DNA of 64,000 nucleotides from CAVUPF01 sp963743285 (GTDB lineage Bacteria; Actinomycetota; Thermoleophilia; Solirubrobacterales; 70-9). Of this stretch, positions 9,259-18,859 are shown piece after piece. The notes beneath the pieces are model-generated. The model saw only the letters and a list, made by a program, of their open reading frames with translations, had not been told where the DNA came from and made no database searches. Position 1 is the stretch's first letter. The number at the start of each line of letters is the position of its first letter. The stretch covers positions 248,001 through 312,000 of the forward strand of contig CAVUPF010000001.1 of assembly GCA_963743285.1 (NCBI GenBank), in the 5' to 3' direction. Both the position numbers and the translations under genes were made by a program.

Positions 9259-10091
9259 ATGCTCGTCCACGCCCCCGCCAAGCTCAACCTCTGCCTCTAC
9301 CTGGGGGCACGGCCGCGAGGACGGCCTGCACCGACTCTGCTCCCTGTTTGAGCCGCTTGCCCTGGCCGACCTGATCGACGTCGTCGAGGGCGAGCGCGAC
9401 GAGGTCCTCTGCCCCGGGATCGAGGGCGAGAACCTCGCCGCCCGGGCGCTGGAGGGCCTGCGGGCCCGGGGCTGGGACCATCCGCCCCTGCGCGTGCGGA
9501 TCGAGAAGCGGATCCCGGTCGCGGCCGGATTCGGTGGCGGCAGCGCCGACGCGGCCGCGATCCTGCGCCTCGCCGCCGGGGCGCTCGACGACCTCCCCGC
9601 CCTCGCCGCCGAGATCGGCGCCGACGTGCCCGCTCAGCTCGTCCCCTCCCTGGCGCTGGTCCAGGGCGCCGGAGAGCGGGTGCAGAGACTTCCCGAGCCG
9701 GTGCCCCACGCCGTCGTCCTGTTGCCGGGCGGCGGCGGGTCGAGGACCGCGGATGTCTTCGCCGAGGCGGACCGGCTCGGGCTCGGCCGCGGCGGGGACC
9801 GAGCTGGAGGAGCTCGCCACCCGGCTGCGCGCGAGCGCGGGTGCGGGAGCCTCGCCGCTCTCCTACCCCGACCTGCTTGCCAACGACCTCGAGCCGGCCG
9901 CCCGCGCGCTTCGTCCCGAGGTCGGCGATGCCCTGGACGCTCTGCGTCGCGCCGGTGCGCCTGCGGCCCTGCTTAGCGGCTCGGGGCCGACCGCCTTTGG
10001 GCTGTTCGCCGACCTCGCCCCCGCCCGCGCCGCCGCCGCCCGCATCGACCGCGACGACGCGATCGTCTGCACGGCCGGGATCGCGCCGTGA
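9259..10091 (+). CDS. ispE: 4-diphosphocytidyl-2-C-methyl-D-erythritol kinase, two frameshifts in this sequence
   Basis: GHMP kinase of the MEP isoprenoid pathway. The start MLVHAPAKLNLCLYLGAR is in one frame. EDGLHRLCSLFEPLAL, the GHMP ATP loop VAAGFGGGSADAA, and VVLLPGGG are in a second. TELEELATRL through LLSGSGPTAFGLF to the stop is in a third. Removing one base near 9311-9316 and one G from the run near 9794-9799 restores a continuous protein of about 276 residues. Both are one-base insertions. Neighbouring genes are tightly packed on both sides, so this gene is probably functional and the indels are likely sequence errors. Confidence 0.85.
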
Positions 10092-11564
10092 GGCTGCCGG
10101 GCAACCGCCGCCGGCTAGGCCTGGCGATCGTCGCGGCGGCGATCGCCACCGGCTACTACCTGCTCAGCCGCCAGCTTGGCCACCTCGACCTCCACAAGCT
10201 GCTGGCAGGAAATCTCCGACACGCTCGGTGCCTGGACCTACCTGCTGGTCGGCGTCTTTGCCTTCGCCGAGACCGGCGCCTTCGTCGGCATCATCATCCC
10301 CGGCGAGACGATGATGCTGCTCGGCGGCGCCGTCGCCGGGCAGGGGGCGATCGACGTCTACCTGCTGATCGCGATCGCCTGGTTCGCCGCCTGGGCGGGA
10401 GACACGGCAAGCTTCTTCATCGGCCGCCGCCTCGGCCGCGAGTTCGTCCTCCAGCATGGCCCCCGCTTCGGAATCGGCCACGAGCGCTTCGAAAAGGTCG
10501 AGGATTACTTCTCCCGCCACGGCGGCAAGACGATCTTCATCGGGCGCTTCATCAGCCTGGTGCGTGCCTTCTCGCCCTTCATCGCCGGCAGCTCGGGGAT
10601 GCGCTACCGCAACTTCGTCCCCTACAGCATCCTCGGCTGTGGGCTCTGGGCCAGCGCCCACATCCTGGTCGGCTACTTCTTCTCGCGCAGCATCGATACC
10701 GCCGCCAAGTACGCGGGCACCGGCGCCTTCCTGCTCGGCGTCCTGATCGTCGTCGTGGTCGGTGCAGTCGTCCTCGTCCGCCACCTCCGGGTCGCGGAGA
10801 ACCGCCGTGCCGCGGTCCGCTGGATGGGGCGCCACGCGGCGACCCGCTGGCTGATCGTCGGGGGCCGTCGCTTCCGGCCTCAGCTGCGGTTCCTCTGGGA
10901 CCGCGTCACGCCTGGCGGCTCCTTCGGGCTGGAGCTCACCTCGCTGATGGCGGCCCTGGCCGTCTCCCTCTTCGTCCTCGTTGCCTACTCGGTCGTGGTC
11001 GGCCACGAACCGGGCCCGACGCCCGGCGATATCACCGCGATGGAAGTCGTCGAAAACATCCGCACGGGTTGGCTCACCGAGCTGGCGAAGGTGATCACGG
11101 TCCTGGGCTCGGGCGCGGTCGCCTGGGGCCTGACCGCCCTCTGCGCCGCCCTCTTGGCGATTCGCAGGCGCTGGACGGAGTTCGCTGTCCTGATCGCCGG
11201 GATGACGCTGACCGCGGTCGGCTTCCACGCGATCAAGGCGGCGGTCGACCGCCCCCGCCCGCCCGACCCGCTCGTCGGCTTCTCCGGCTCCTCCTTCCCC
11301 AGCGGGCACGCGGCCTACTCGGTCCTCTACCTGTGGGTGGCGGTGACGATCGCGATTCGCCTGCGACCCGTGATGGCGCGCGGCGCCGCGGTGGTCGCGA
11401 CCGGGATCGCGCTGACCGCGGTAGTTGGCCTTTCCCGCGTCTACCTCGCCGTCCACTACCTCAGCGACGTCAGCGCCGGTTGGGCCCTCGGCGTCGCGGC
11501 GTTCTCCTCCTGCGCGGCGGTGGCGCTCGTCATCTCCCAAGTGCGCCAGAATCCAGGGCAGTGA
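10088..11564 (+). CDS. DedA-PAP2 fusion membrane protein, one frameshift
   Basis: N-terminal half is a DedA/SNARE-associated membrane domain with GAFVGIIIPGE, GDTASFFIGRRLG and FIGRFISLVRAFSPFIAGSS. The C-terminal half is a PAP2 phosphatase: KAAVDRPRPPDP, SFPSGHAAYSV and SRVYLAVHYLSDV, all three catalytic motifs present. Such fusions are known, with likely roles in undecaprenyl-phosphate or lipid metabolism. The first about 39 codons (from GTG 10088, overlapping the ispE stop) are in another frame. One extra base near 10203-10205 (ctgctggcagg) joins them. Confidence 0.82.
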
Positions 11565-11815
11565 CTGCTCTCGCGCTGGCGAAGATCGGCAACCAGTACC
11601 TGTTGTTCGGGGCCGCGGGGCTGATCAGCCTCGTCGCCTTCGTCACCCTGATCCTCGTCCCGGCCCTCAGCTCCTACGGTCGGATCTGGGAGAAAACCGC
11701 CGCCGGCTTCCTCTCGCTCTTCGTGCTGTTTGCCCTGGTCGTGGTCGGGGTCGTGATCGGGCTTGCATTTGTCTACTACTACAACGACATAGTCAATCTG
11801 CTCCACGGCAAGTAG
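11561..11815 (+). CDS. small two-helix membrane protein
   Basis: 84-residue protein starting at a GTG that overlaps the previous stop (GTGA). Two strongly hydrophobic segments (FGAAGLISLVAFVTLILVPA and LSLFVLFALVVVGVVIGLAF) flank a short polar loop with GRIWEKTA. The C-terminus is charged. I recognise no family. Overlap suggests cotranslation with the DedA-PAP2 protein. Confidence 0.65.
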   Translation: MTALALAKIGNQYLLFGAAGLISLVAFVTLILVPALSSYGRIWEKTAAGFLSLFVLFALVVVGVVIGLAFVYYYNDIVNLLHGK

Positions 11816-11824
11816 CCGGGGATA

Positions 11825-13093
11825 ATGGTCGGCGTGTCGGCGACCGCGAAAGGGCAGGAAATGCCTGCAAAGGGCGGAGAGAGCGGGCCTCTAGACCAAG
11901 CGGCCGGGGCGCTCGATGGGCTGGCCGAGGCGGTCGAGTCGGGCGCCGGGCTGCCCGCTGTCGCGCGCGCCGCCGCCAAGGTCCTCGACGCCAGCGTCGC
12001 CCTGATCGACCGTTCCAGCGCGGTGCTCGCGGTGGCCGGCGCCTCAGCGGACCAGGAGCAGAAGCTGCTCTCGGGCGGCGAGGGCGTCACCGCGGTCGAG
12101 CTGCGGGTCGCTGACAGCGCGGTCGGTGAGCTGCGCTACCGCGGCAGGAGCACGCCTGACCCGGCGATCGCCCGCATGGTGAGCGCCCTGCTGGCGCTGG
12201 AGCTGGAGCGCTCCCGCTCGCCGGAGTGGGAGAGCGAGGAGGTGGCCGGGGCTTTCGTGGAGGCCGTCCTCGGCCGCGAGGTGACCGACCGCGGCGACAT
12301 CGTCGCCCGCGCCGCCGAGCTGGGTGCCGACCTCGAGCGGGGCGCGGGGGTGCTGATCGTCCGCGCCGCGCCGCGTGCTGCGCAGACCGGCGAATGGCGG
12401 GCGCGGGTGATGACCCTGGCGCTACGGGCGCTACGGGCGCTTGCCTCCGGCTCGCTGGCGGCCGCCAGGGGTGGCGAGGTCGCGGCCGAAGTCGCAGTGA
12501 TCGTCCCGGCCTCCGGCGATGAGCAGCTCGCCCGCGCCGCTACCGGGCTGGCCCGGGAGTTGGGTGACAGCCTCTCGGGCTTTCACCTGACGATCGGTCA
12601 CAGCCGCCGGGCAGGTGACCCGGCGGACCTCTACCGCGCCGGCAGCGAGGCCCAGCTGGCGGTCAACGTCGGCGAGGCCGAGGGCCGCTCGCTGCTCGCC
12701 TTCGAAGACACCGGGGCCTACCGGCTGCTGCTGCCCGCGATGAGCGAGGACCCGCGCGAGCTGGAGCGCTTCTACGCCGAGACGATCGAGCCGCTCTCCG
12801 CCTATGACGACCAGTACGAGACCGAGCTGGTGACGACGGTCGAGGCCTACCTCGACAACGACGGCAACGTCGCCGCCACCGCCAAACAGCTCTTCACCCA
12901 CCGTCACACGATCCGCTACCGCCTCGAGCGGGTCAAGGAGCTGTGCGGCCACGACGTCTCCGCCACCGAGGGCCGCGAGAAGCTCGGCCTCGGCCTCAAG
13001 GCGATGCGCGTCCTCGGCATAGCCTCCCCCCGTGGCCCGGCCATGGAGCCCGGCGCCGAGGCGGGCCAGGTGCCGCGCTCCTCGGAGGAGTAG
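11825..13093 (+). CDS. PucR-family transcriptional regulator
   Basis: 422 residues. The C-terminal 60 residues are a typical PucR/CdaR HTH: VEAYLDNDGNVAATAKQLF and HRHTIRYRLERVKEL. The middle contains the GGDEF-like/CdaR central region, with YRAGSEAQLAVNVG. The N-terminal GAF-like part has LDASVALIDRSSAVL. The family senses purine or sugar-acid metabolites, but the ligand is not evident here. The start ATG 11825 is uncertain; ATG 11861 is an alternative. It is the last gene before tRNA-Gln. Confidence 0.85.
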   Translation: MVGVSATAKGQEMPAKGGESGPLDQAAGALDGLAEAVESGAGLPAVARAAAKVLDASVALIDRSSAVLAVAGASADQEQKLLSGGEGVTAVELRVADSAVGELRYRGRSTPDPAIARMVSALLALELERSRSPEWESEEVAGAFVEAVLGREVTDRGDIVARAAELGADLERGAGVLIVRAAPRAAQTGEWRARVMTLALRALRALASGSLAAARGGEVAAEVAVIVPASGDEQLARAATGLARELGDSLSGFHLTIGHSRRAGDPADLYRAGSEAQLAVNVGEAEGRSLLAFEDTGAYRLLLPAMSEDPRELERFYAETIEPLSAYDDQYETELVTTVEAYLDNDGNVAATAKQLFTHRHTIRYRLERVKELCGHDVSATEGREKLGLGLKAMRVLGIASPRGPAMEPGAEAGQVPRSSEE

Positions 13094-13294
13094 CGAGTGC
13101 TCCAGAGCGATCGACGCTCTCGAGCCGACCTTGTCCGTGCATCTCTCACACCAGGAGGCGGTCATCCGTGGCGGGCCTGTGCAGGGGTTCGGTAAGGCGA
13201 ACGCGAACGTCGAGCTGGCGACGCTCACCTGCCGCCTTGTTGTCGCTGCCTGCCTTGCGGGGAGCCTGTGCGGGCGTCCAAAGTCGGGAGCAAT

Positions 13295-13366
13295 TCCGGG
13301 GGGAGGATTCGAACCCACCTCTCTCAGGACCAAAACCTGATGTGCTACCGATTACACCACCCCGGA
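13295..13366 (-). tRNA. tRNA-Gln (anticodon TTG)
   Basis: On the minus strand a 72-nt cloverleaf can be drawn. Acceptor TCCGGGG pairs with CCCCGGA. The anticodon arm has loop TTTTGGT-like with TTG at the anticodon. The T loop is TTCGAAT. The T stem has one mismatch as read. CCA is not encoded. Short translated frames on the plus strand containing GFEPTSL are antisense products of the T arm and not genes. Confidence 0.88.
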
Positions 13367-13433
13367 TCGCAGCTCGACCTTAGCGGTCGCCGGCCGCCCA
13401 GGTTCCGTCCGGTAAGCGAACCAGTGTTCGTAT

Positions 13434-14228
13434 ATGCCTCGGTACAGCTCGGAGGAAGCTCGTGCAGCGGTCGCCGCGTCGAGGTCATATAGCGAGGTGC
13501 TCCGCCGGCTCGGCATGCGGCCCGCCGGAGGCAATCACAGCCTTCTCCGCCGTTACGTGGACGACGTATGGAAGATCCCGACTGACCACTTCGATCCAGG
13601 CGCCGCTGCTAGGGCAAATTTACAGAAGCCGCTCAAGCCGATCGAGGAGATCCTTGTCGCCCACTCCTCCTACTCGCGCGGAAAGCTCAAGCGGCGTCTC
13701 TTCGCTGAGGGCTTCAAGCAGCGACGCGGCGAGATATGCGGCCAGGGCGAACGGTGGCGCGGCCGCTGGATGTCTTTGATCCTCGACCATGTCAACGGTG
13801 TTCCCGACGACAACCGGATTGAGAACCTTCGGATCGTCTGCCCAAATTGCGCGGCGACGTTAGACACACACTGTGGCCGCAAGAACAGGCAGGAGCCGTC
13901 CCGGCGCTACTGCAGGCACTGCGGGCGCGAGTTCGTGGCGAAATACAGGCGCCACCACTACTGCTCGCGTGCCTGCGGATGCCGGTGGGATCGCTCACCG
14001 ATAAGGGGTAGACCAAACCCTCGCGCCCGCAAGGCGCAGCGTCCGCCGTACGAGCAGCTGCTCGAGGAGATCGTCGCGACGAGCTATCTCGCTGTCGGCC
14101 GCAAGTACGGAGTCTCGGACAATGCGGTTCGCAAGTGGGTGCGCTTCTATGAGCACCAGCTCGAGCGCCAGCGAGCTGAAGTCGAGAACTGGATGCGCCG
14201 GGTTGACCGCATCCGGGTGGGCGCCTAG
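13434..14228 (+). CDS. HNH endonuclease-like protein with zinc knuckles and HTH ends
   Basis: 264 residues. The N-terminus has an HTH-like segment SYSEVLRRLGM. The central HNH core is LILDHVNGVPDDNRIENL followed by VCPNC, where H and N fit the HNH motif. A second zinc ribbon follows (YCRHCGREF and YCSRACG). The C-terminal HTH is AVGRKYGVSDNAVRKWV. This layout is common in phage and mobile HNH proteins. It stands alone 67 bp from the 5' end of tRNA-Gln, in somewhat less GC-biased sequence, which suggests acquisition. DNA target and cleavage are unproven. Confidence 0.72.
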   Translation: MPRYSSEEARAAVAASRSYSEVLRRLGMRPAGGNHSLLRRYVDDVWKIPTDHFDPGAAARANLQKPLKPIEEILVAHSSYSRGKLKRRLFAEGFKQRRGEICGQGERWRGRWMSLILDHVNGVPDDNRIENLRIVCPNCAATLDTHCGRKNRQEPSRRYCRHCGREFVAKYRRHHYCSRACGCRWDRSPIRGRPNPRARKAQRPPYEQLLEEIVATSYLAVGRKYGVSDNAVRKWVRFYEHQLERQRAEVENWMRRVDRIRVGA

Positions 14229-14238
14229 GGTCCGCTGC

Positions 14239-14811
14239 ATGGAGATGGGGAGGGTCGAGATCGCCCCCGAGGTCCGCGAGGGGCTTGCCCGGAGCTGGAA
14301 GGGGCTGATGGTCGTCGGGGTCTTGGCGATCGCGATCGGGTGCACGGCGATCATCGTGCCCGCCGTCGCCTCGGTCGGCACGGCGATCTTCATCGGCTGG
14401 ATCCTGGTGATCGCGGGGGCGTTCCTGCTCGCCGGCGCCTTCACCGCCCACTCGATCGGGACGGTGATCCTGCGCCTGATCTGGGCGGCGCTGACCGTGA
14501 TCGTCGGCCTCTATTTGATCGTCGAACCCCACAACGGCACGCTCACCCTGACTCTCGTGCTCGGCATCTACTTCCTCTTCATGGGCGTGACGCGAATCGC
14601 GGTTGCCCTCGCCTCCCGGGGCCAGCGCAACGCCGGCCTGGTCGGCCTCAGCGGTGTCGCCGGCCTCCTGATCGGCATCCTCGTCCTCGCCAAGTTCCCC
14701 AGCTCCGCCGACTGGGCGATCGGCCTCCTCGTCGGCATCGACCTCATCTTCGCCGGCTGGACGCTCACCAGCGTCGCCCTCCTGGGCAAGGAGCTGGCTC
14801 GAGCAAACTGA
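14239..14811 (+). CDS. HdeD/DUF308-family membrane protein
   Basis: 190-residue protein with six hydrophobic segments in three repeated helix pairs, the DUF308/HdeD pattern. A recognisable block is LVIAGAFLLAGAF and the PHNGTLTLTLVLGIYFLF region. HdeD is linked to acid resistance in enterics, but in actinobacteria the role is unknown. ATG 14239 is preferred, 10 bp after the HNH stop. Confidence 0.75.
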   Translation: MEMGRVEIAPEVREGLARSWKGLMVVGVLAIAIGCTAIIVPAVASVGTAIFIGWILVIAGAFLLAGAFTAHSIGTVILRLIWAALTVIVGLYLIVEPHNGTLTLTLVLGIYFLFMGVTRIAVALASRGQRNAGLVGLSGVAGLLIGILVLAKFPSSADWAIGLLVGIDLIFAGWTLTSVALLGKELARAN

Positions 14812-14843
14812 CAGTAGCGCCGTGCCGCGTCTACGATCCCGGG

Positions 14844-16229
14844 GTGAGTTCGCCCCTTGTCCTGGTCATGGCGGCGGGCGAGGGAACGCGAATGCGCTCC
14901 TCGCTGCCGAAGATGCTGCATCCCGTCTGCGGGCGGCCGATGGTCGCCTGGCCGATCATCGCCGCTCGCGAGGCCGGGGCCGGCAGGGTCGCGGCGATCG
15001 TCTCGCCCGGGCGAGACATCTCCGCAGGGCTGCCGGAGGGCGTCGAGGCCATCGTCCAGCCCGAGTCTGATGGCACCGGCGGTGCCGTCCGCGCGGCGCT
15101 GCCGCTGATCGAGGAGAGCGAGACGGTGCTGGTCCTCTCCGGCGACGTTCCATTGCTCTCCGCCGATGTGATCTCCGGTCTGCTCGAAGCCCACCTGGCC
15201 GCCGGCGCTGCCGCGACGATGCTGACAATCGAGCTTGAGGATCCCGGTGCCTACGGACGTGTCGTACGTGGCACTTCGGGAGAGGTAGAGCGGGTGGTCG
15301 AGTCCAAAGCCGCCGGCGATGCCAGTCCCGAGGAGCTGGCGATCCGCGAGATCAACGCCGGCACCTACGCCTTCGACGCGGCGCCCCTGGCGGCGGCCCT
15401 CGCCGGCCTCTCCAACGACAACGCCCAGGGCGAGTACTACCTGCCAGGCGTCCTGCCGGCGCTGCGCGCGGCAGGCCACTCGGTCGCCGCCCACCTCGCC
15501 AAGGACCCCGCGGTGACGATGGGGGTCAACAACCGCGCTGACCTCGCCGCGGTCGAGGCAGAGGCGCGCCGCCGCATCCTCGAGGCCCACATGCTCGCCG
15601 GCGTCACCGTCGTCGACCCGGGTTCGACCTGGGTCGACGCCGGGGTCGAGATCGCCGCCGACGCGCGGGTCGAGCCCGGCACCAGCCTGCGCGGTCGCAC
15701 CGAGATCGGTGCCGGATCCGTGGTCGGCCCGCTGAGCACGCTGACCGATACGCGACTCGGCGAGCGCGTTTTCGTTCCCCACTCCTACCTGGTCGATTGC
15801 GACGTCCTCGACGGCTGCTCGGTTGGCCCATTCGCCTACCTGCGCCCGGGCGCCGCCCTGGAGCGGGGCGCCAAGGCCGGCTCCTTCGTCGAGATCAAGA
15901 ATTCGCAGCTCGGCGAGGGCGCCAAGGTTCCGCATCTCGCCTACGTGGGGGACGCGGAGGTCGGCGCCGGCAGCAACCTCGGCGCCGGCACGATCACCGC
16001 CAACTACGACGGATTCCGCAAGAACCGGACCGTGATCGGCAAGAACGTGCGGATCGGCGTTGACACGATGCTGGTCGCCCCGGTAAAAGTCGGCGACGCC
16101 GCCTACACTGGCGCTGGCGCGGTGATCATGGGCGATGTGCCCGAGGGTGCACTCGCCGTGAGCGACAACGAGCAACGGAACATCGAGGGATACGCGAAGC
16201 GCAAGGCGACCGAGGAGCAGAGCACGTGA
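14844..16229 (+). CDS. glmU: bifunctional UDP-N-acetylglucosamine diphosphorylase/glucosamine-1-phosphate N-acetyltransferase
   Basis: 461 residues. The N-terminal uridyltransferase has LVMAAGEGTRMRSSLPKMLH, then SDGTGGAVRAAL and LSGDVPLL. The C-terminal left-handed beta-helix acetyltransferase contains repeated hexapeptides, PFAYLRPGA, GSFVEIKNS, GTITANYDG and IGVDTMLVAPV. It makes UDP-GlcNAc for peptidoglycan. The GTG start at 14844 places the nucleotide motif at residue 8. It overlaps prs by 4 bases, the usual glmU-prs pair. Confidence 0.95.
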   Translation: MSSPLVLVMAAGEGTRMRSSLPKMLHPVCGRPMVAWPIIAAREAGAGRVAAIVSPGRDISAGLPEGVEAIVQPESDGTGGAVRAALPLIEESETVLVLSGDVPLLSADVISGLLEAHLAAGAAATMLTIELEDPGAYGRVVRGTSGEVERVVESKAAGDASPEELAIREINAGTYAFDAAPLAAALAGLSNDNAQGEYYLPGVLPALRAAGHSVAAHLAKDPAVTMGVNNRADLAAVEAEARRRILEAHMLAGVTVVDPGSTWVDAGVEIAADARVEPGTSLRGRTEIGAGSVVGPLSTLTDTRLGERVFVPHSYLVDCDVLDGCSVGPFAYLRPGAALERGAKAGSFVEIKNSQLGEGAKVPHLAYVGDAEVGAGSNLGAGTITANYDGFRKNRTVIGKNVRIGVDTMLVAPVKVGDAAYTGAGAVIMGDVPEGALAVSDNEQRNIEGYAKRKATEEQST

Positions 16230-17257
16230 GCACGATCGAGGAGCGTCCCCAAGCGGCAACCGCCATCCCGCACGATTACTCGAAGCGGCTGATGGTCTTC
16301 GGCGGGCGCAGCTCGATGGAGCTGGTCGCCAAGGTCGCCGGCAAGCTCGACCTCGACGTCGGCCAGGTGACGCTGAAGACCTTCGCCAACGGCGAGGTCT
16401 ATTGCCGCTATGAGGAGTCGATCCGCGGCGCCGACGTCTTCCTGGTCCAGTCCACCTGTGGCAACGAGCAGGCCGGGATGACCCCGAACGACTCGTTGAT
16501 GGAGCTGCTGACGATGATCGACGCCGCCCAAGGTGCTTCCGCCCACCGGATCATCGCCGTGATGCCCTGGTACGGATATGCCCGCCAGGACAAGAAGTCG
16601 GCGCCGCGCGAGCCGATCTCGGCCCGCATCGTCGCCAAGTGCCTGGAGGGGGTCGGCGTCGACCGGGTCCTCACCATGGACCTGCACGCCGGGCAGGTGC
16701 AGGGCTTCTTCCACGTGCCGGTCGACCACATGACCGCGATGCCGATGCTGACCCAGTGGTTCGTTGACCAGAACCTCACCGAGGAGCTGGTGATCGTTTC
16801 TCCGGACGCCGGCCGGGTAAAGACGGCGCGCAACTTCGCCCGCCGCATTGGCACCCATTGGGCGGTAATGGAGAAGGAGCGCCCCGCCCAGCAGGTGGCC
16901 GAGATCGGCTATGTGGTCGGCGACGTAAGGGGTCGCACCGCGGTGCTGGTCGACGACATGATCGACACCGCAGGTACGCTCTGCGCCGCCGCGCAGACTG
17001 TGCTCGACGAGGGAGCGGCGCGGGTGATCGCCTGCGCCACCCACGGCGTCTTCTCCGGCCCAGCATTCGAGCGCCTCGCCTACGAGAGCTCCGGCATCGA
17101 GCGGATCGTCGTCACCGACACGGTGCCGCTGCGCCCCGGTGCCCCGGACAACATCACCGTGCTCTCGACCGCCAGCACCTTCGCCGACTCGATCCGCCGC
17201 ATCTTTACCGACGACTCGGTCTCCGAGATCTTCGCCGGCGAGAACCAGCTCTTCTAG
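16226..17257 (+). CDS. prs: ribose-phosphate diphosphokinase (PRPP synthase)
   Basis: 343 residues, slightly longer than typical owing to an N-terminal extension of about 25 residues. Motifs: FANGEVYCRYEESIRG, FLVQST, YGYARQDKK, MDLHAGQVQGFF and the PRPP loop LVDDMIDTAGTL. It produces PRPP for nucleotide, His and Trp synthesis. GTG 16226 overlaps the glmU stop, and the stop overlaps the start of the GDPD gene by 1 base. Confidence 0.95.
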   Translation: MSTIEERPQAATAIPHDYSKRLMVFGGRSSMELVAKVAGKLDLDVGQVTLKTFANGEVYCRYEESIRGADVFLVQSTCGNEQAGMTPNDSLMELLTMIDAAQGASAHRIIAVMPWYGYARQDKKSAPREPISARIVAKCLEGVGVDRVLTMDLHAGQVQGFFHVPVDHMTAMPMLTQWFVDQNLTEELVIVSPDAGRVKTARNFARRIGTHWAVMEKERPAQQVAEIGYVVGDVRGRTAVLVDDMIDTAGTLCAAAQTVLDEGAARVIACATHGVFSGPAFERLAYESSGIERIVVTDTVPLRPGAPDNITVLSTASTFADSIRRIFTDDSVSEIFAGENQLF

Positions 17258-17991
17258 TGCCGCCCGACGGCCTGCGGCTGGTCGGCCACAAGGGCGCCGA
17301 CCTGATCTCGCCGGGCAACACCCTGGAGAGCTTTGCCGCCGCGGCGGAGGCCGGGGTCGACACGATCGAGCTGGACGTGCTTTGGAAGCGCGACGGGCAC
17401 CCTCGCCTCGCCGCCGCCGAGCGCTCGCCGCTCGTCGTTGCCCACGACTGGCAAGACGCGGAACGGCGCACGCCGCTGACCCTCGAGGAGGCGCTCGACG
17501 CATTCGCCTCGCCGCCGCTGGACCGGGTCGAGATCGATCTCGACATCAAACTGCCCGGCCGCGAGGAGGAGCTGGTAGAGGCACTGGCAGGGCGCGACCT
17601 GCTGGGGCGGGCGATGGTCTCGACGATGGAGTTGTCGAGTCTGGCCCGGGTCCGCGAGCTCGAGCCCGACTTGAGACGCGGCTGGACCTACCCCAGGGTG
17701 ACTCGCGACTGGGCTTCGAAGCGCTGGGCGAAGGGGCCGATGCTGGCGGCGCTGATGTTGATGCGACGCAACCTCCCCGGGCTCGCCGCGCGCGAGCTGC
17801 CCAGGCTGGGAGTCCAGGCGCTGTGGGTCTATCACCCGCTCGTCACCCGTCGGCTGGCGCGAATCACCGAGATCGGTGCAGTCGAGCTGATCGCCTGGAC
17901 GGTCGATGACCTCGACCGGATGAGGGGCCTGGTCGAGCGCGGCGTCGACGGCCTCTGCTCGAACGACCCGCGCCTCTTCGCCGAGCTTTAG
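17257..17991 (+). CDS. glycerophosphodiester phosphodiesterase family protein
   Basis: 244-residue GDPD (UgpQ-like) TIM barrel. LVGHKGADLISPGNTLESF carries the catalytic H and the N-T-L-E signature. DTIELDVLW supplies the metal-binding E-x-D, VVAHD the second His, and ELIAWTVDDLDRM plus GVDGLCSNDP the C-terminal family blocks. The usual HRG is HKG here. It probably hydrolyses glycerophosphodiesters to glycerol-3-phosphate. GTG 17257 is inside the prs stop codon region. Confidence 0.82.
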   Translation: MPPDGLRLVGHKGADLISPGNTLESFAAAAEAGVDTIELDVLWKRDGHPRLAAAERSPLVVAHDWQDAERRTPLTLEEALDAFASPPLDRVEIDLDIKLPGREEELVEALAGRDLLGRAMVSTMELSSLARVRELEPDLRRGWTYPRVTRDWASKRWAKGPMLAALMLMRRNLPGLAARELPRLGVQALWVYHPLVTRRLARITEIGAVELIAWTVDDLDRMRGLVERGVDGLCSNDPRLFAEL

Positions 17992-18846
17992 ACCGTGGTC
18001 GGCGCCGGGCCCGCGCCGCCGCGCCGCCGCTTCCTGCGCACCGCAGAGTCAAGATCCTCCGCGGTGAAGCCGCCCAGCGCCTCGCCGTCGAGCGCGTAGC
18101 GGTAGAGCGCCACGCCGAAGATCCCACTCAGCGCCCGGGCGATCAGCAGCGCGAGCGCCAGCCCGATCGCGCCGATCACGACGAGCAGCGCCCCGGCGAA
18201 GCTGGTTGAGGGCCAGATCGCGATCCCGAGCACGATCAGCGCCGCAGCCGGCAGCACGCCGAGCAGGAATACCGCGCCGCCGATCGCGATGCTGCCGGTC
18301 ACCTGCTGGGCCCCAGCGGGATTTGAACAGGCTCGCCGAGCGTCTCAGCGTCTCCAGGGGACCGGTGCCCTCCAGCGCGATGACCGGCACCGCGAGGAAC
18401 GTGATCAGCGACCAGCCGATATCCATGAGGCGCCCGAAGATCGCCCCAGCGAGGCCGCCCTGGTCCTCGAGCAGGCCGAGGACGATGCCGACCACGGTGG
18501 AGACCGCCGCCCAGCCGGCGATCTGGGAGAAGCGGCTGCGCGAGACCGCGAGCCCGTCGGCGACGGTCGCCTCCTGGCCGCGAAAGATCATGTCGGCCGC
18601 TGCGGCCAGCCCGACGCTGAAGTAGATGCCGATCACCGCCAGGAGGTAGAAGCCGATCACGGCCAGCGGGGCGCCGACCGCGGCCTTTTGATCGGCGATC
18701 AGGTAGAGGCCCGGCCCGAGGACGATCACGGCCATCAGGATCGTCGCCGCCGCCCCGTAGAGCGGGAAGCGGATCAGCGCGCGGTGCTCCTGCAACAGCG
18801 CCCAGCTTTTCTTCGTCAGCGCCCAGCCGCCTCGCATTCTGCGCAT
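17988..18846 (-). CDS. DUF6159-like integral membrane protein, one frameshift
   Basis: The N-terminal GGWALTKKSWALLQEHR followed by several hydrophobic helices resembles DUF6159 membrane proteins of unknown function. The frame breaks near 18308-18310 in a run of C/G (TGGGGCCCAG as read on the minus strand). Removing one base joins SLFKSRWG to QQVTGSIAIGG and gives about 285 residues. Start 18846 is chosen because family members begin at this tryptophan-rich segment. It is convergent with the GDPD gene, with a 4-bp overlap. Confidence 0.68.
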
Positions 18847-18859
18847 CGCAGCTCTCCGC

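Noticed and set aside
7657..9270. 537-codon minus-strand frame across TatD and rsmA
   Set aside because: Antisense of two well-identified genes; product is Arg/Gly/Val-rich without domains.
14568..16259. 563-codon minus-strand frame over glmU
   Set aside because: Antisense of GlmU, no recognisable domain.
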